Assembly: GCF_014905555.1 (NCBI RefSeq)
Contig: NZ_BNGS01000001.1
Span: 930,001-994,000, forward strand
Direction of reading: 5' to 3'
From: Streptomyces sp. Y2F8-2
GTDB lineage: Bacteria; Actinomycetota; Actinomycetes; Streptomycetales; Streptomycetaceae
DNA: 64,000 bases
Shown in pieces: positions 62,826-64,000 of this stretch. Position numbers and translations under genes: made by a program. Position 1 is the stretch's first letter. Each line of letters starts with the position of its first letter. The notes below the pieces were generated by a model. The model was not told the DNA's origin. It saw only the letters and a program-made list of their open reading frames with translations, and made no database searches.

Positions 62826-64000
62826 TCACCACCCTCGCCCGCCTGGAGGCCGTACGGACCGGCCGCGCCCAGCCCGCCGCCACCGTCCGGCACCGTCACC
62901 TGTCCGAGCGGCCCCTCGTCTTCGTCCCGCTCGTCACCGCGGGCGAGGCCGGGGCACCGCTCGGCGCGCTCGTCGGCACCGACCGGGACGACCCCCGGCT
63001 GCTCGTGGTACCGCAGCCCCGCGACCGCGACCTGAGGTTCGCGTTCCTCGCCGAACTCGCCGATGTCCTCCTGCCCTACATCGACGCACACGCCGACACC
63101 GTGGAGCCCGCCGAGCGCACCGAGACCGACCCGGAGACCGGCAAGCGCGTCAAGGTGGAGGTCGAGCTGTGCGCCGACGCGCCGCAGCTGGTCGTGCCGA
63201 GCCGGGCGGGCATCGACTTCGTACGGCTGCTGGGCCGCTCCATGCGGTTCCGCCGCACCGCCGAGCAGGACCCGGAGACCCCACACCCGGCGCCCCCGCG
63301 CGTGCCGCTCCTCGGCCGCTGGCTCACGCACTTCGGCGAGCGTGCCCGCGTCCCCGGCTCGTCCCTGCTGCTCGCGCTCACCGATCTGCTCGGGCGGCAC
63401 TGGGCGACCGGGCAGTCGAACCTGGAGGACCAGCACCTGGGCGCGCTGCTCGCCTGGATCGACCCGCCCGAGGGCACCTCGGGCGCGGACGCCGCGCTCC
63501 GCGCCGAGCTGGCCCGGGACGCGGACGGCCAGCTGCTGTGCCCGCCGGCCGGGCCGGCCACCGACCCGGCGTTCGACAACAAGCTGCTCGCCCCCGCGAT
63601 CGAGCGCTACGACCGCGCCCGCACCCGGCTCGCCGCCGCCGAGGACGGCGTGGAGGCCGACGACCGCTTCGCTGAACTCACCGCCGCCGAGCGGGAGATC
63701 CGCGCCCTGGTGGAGAGCCGTACCCGGCCGACCTGGGACGCGGTGTGGCAGGGGCTGGACCTGCTGCGCGCGCTGCCGGAGGGCGCGCATGTCGAGGACC
63801 GCTGGACTCGCGACCGGTGGTCGTTCACCGGGCACCGGGACCGGGTGGCCGCCGGGGAGCCACCGCAGCCACGCCACGACGACGCGGTCACCGCGGCGAA
63901 CAAGCTCGCCACGCGCGAGCGCGAACAGGCCCGCCTGGACGCCCAGGAGGCACTCGACGACCCGCTCGTCATGGCCGGACGACGGCTCGCCGGGGAGGCG
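62816..64000 (+). CDS. Large unknown protein coupled to the FeS nuclease, partial
   Basis: At least 395 residues, open to the window end. ATG 62816 lies in the end of the nuclease gene (10-base overlap). No motif I recognise: an N-terminal stretch LSERPLVFVPLVTAGEAG, then LRFAFLAELADVLLPYIDAHAD and a middle RVKVEVELCADAPQLVVPS. From about residue 265 it is helical and charged (LLAPAIERYDRARTRLAAAE, EREIRALVESRTRPTW), which may be coiled-coil. The coupling suggests that it works with the nuclease, possibly with a helicase or ATPase domain further on; that part is not visible here. Confidence 0.7.
   Translation, partial: MSLITTLARLEAVRTGRAQPAATVRHRHLSERPLVFVPLVTAGEAGAPLGALVGTDRDDPRLLVVPQPRDRDLRFAFLAELADVLLPYIDAHADTVEPAERTETDPETGKRVKVEVELCADAPQLVVPSRAGIDFVRLLGRSMRFRRTAEQDPETPHPAPPRVPLLGRWLTHFGERARVPGSSLLLALTDLLGRHWATGQSNLEDQHLGALLAWIDPPEGTSGADAALRAELARDADGQLLCPPAGPATDPAFDNKLLAPAIERYDRARTRLAAAEDGVEADDRFAELTAAEREIRALVESRTRPTWDAVWQGLDLLRALPEGAHVEDRWTRDRWSFTGHRDRVAAGEPPQPRHDDAVTAANKLATREREQARLDAQEALDDPLVMAGRRLAGEA

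Noticed and set aside
1..64000. CRISPR array or cas operon linked to the Cas4-like nuclease
   Set aside because: No regularly spaced repeats and no cas1/cas2-like genes were seen anywhere in the window.

Overview
This 64 kb window is chromosomal DNA from a high-GC actinomycete, almost certainly a Streptomyces. The evidence is very high GC at third codon positions, many GTG and TTG starts, rare TTA codons, and landmark loci known from Streptomyces in this order: the desferrioxamine cluster (desE, a siderophore reductase, desABCD), glmS, adpA-ornA, and cebR/cebEFG-bglC. Most of it looks like ordered core chromosome. There are two small accessory patches: a block downstream of tRNA-His, and a truncated IS630-type transposase.

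Layout. 1-7.3 kb: a partial double-length ABC exporter, a secreted beta-lactamase-fold serine hydrolase, and a GT39-type membrane glycosyltransferase with a glycine-rich tail. 5.6-11.6 kb: a TPP-dependent decarboxylase overlapping a ureohydrolase, a sodium:solute symporter and a divergent PucR regulator, which together look like a guanidino-compound or arginine catabolic module. 12-21.5 kb: a conserved putative phosphatase; an acyl-CoA dehydrogenase with TesB thioesterase; a TetR regulator divergent from a four-gene leucine/branched-chain acyl-CoA operon (two carboxylase subunits, HMG-CoA lyase, acyl-CoA dehydrogenase). Two near-identical 16 bp palindromic boxes lie between the TetR gene and the operon. 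21.5-23.7 kb: a secreted glycerophosphodiesterase with a duplicated LamG-like domain.

24-31.2 kb: the siderophore locus, with two DmdR/IdeR-type iron boxes, one before desE and one before desABCD. 31.3-38.4 kb: a DUF4429/SHOCT protein with a TTA codon, a Tat-exported phosphoesterase, a small unknown protein, glmS, a GPR1/FUN34/YaaH membrane protein, a universal stress protein and a small membrane protein. 38.8-41 kb: adpA with its conserved TTA (bldA-dependent) codon, oligoribonuclease and tRNA-His(GTG). 41-44.3 kb: a variable block (DUF4037 protein, remnant of an L,D-transpeptidase, F420-type oxidoreductase, HxlR regulator, GNAT). 44.3-50.6 kb: the cellobiose/cellotriose system, with two CebR operators. 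50.7-55.6 kb: a PH-like membrane protein, CBM2-GH18 chitinase, a two-component system and a small proline-rich protein. 55.6-60.6 kb: DinB-like protein, broken transposase, spermidine-synthase-like protein, an unknown protein, a TPR regulator and a histidine phosphatase. 60.8-64 kb: a PAP2 membrane protein, then a Cas4/AddB-like PD-(D/E)XK nuclease with four FeS-type cysteines overlapping a large unknown gene that leaves the window.

Less expected observations are the FeS-nuclease gene pair at the right edge; a hairpin-forming repeat present three times, twice inside reading frames (the cebE signal peptide and the PucR regulator); the homogenised LamG duplication; the second TTA-containing gene; and several unassigned palindromes in divergent promoters. 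All functional statements rest on reading the sequence and on family knowledge; no database search was run.
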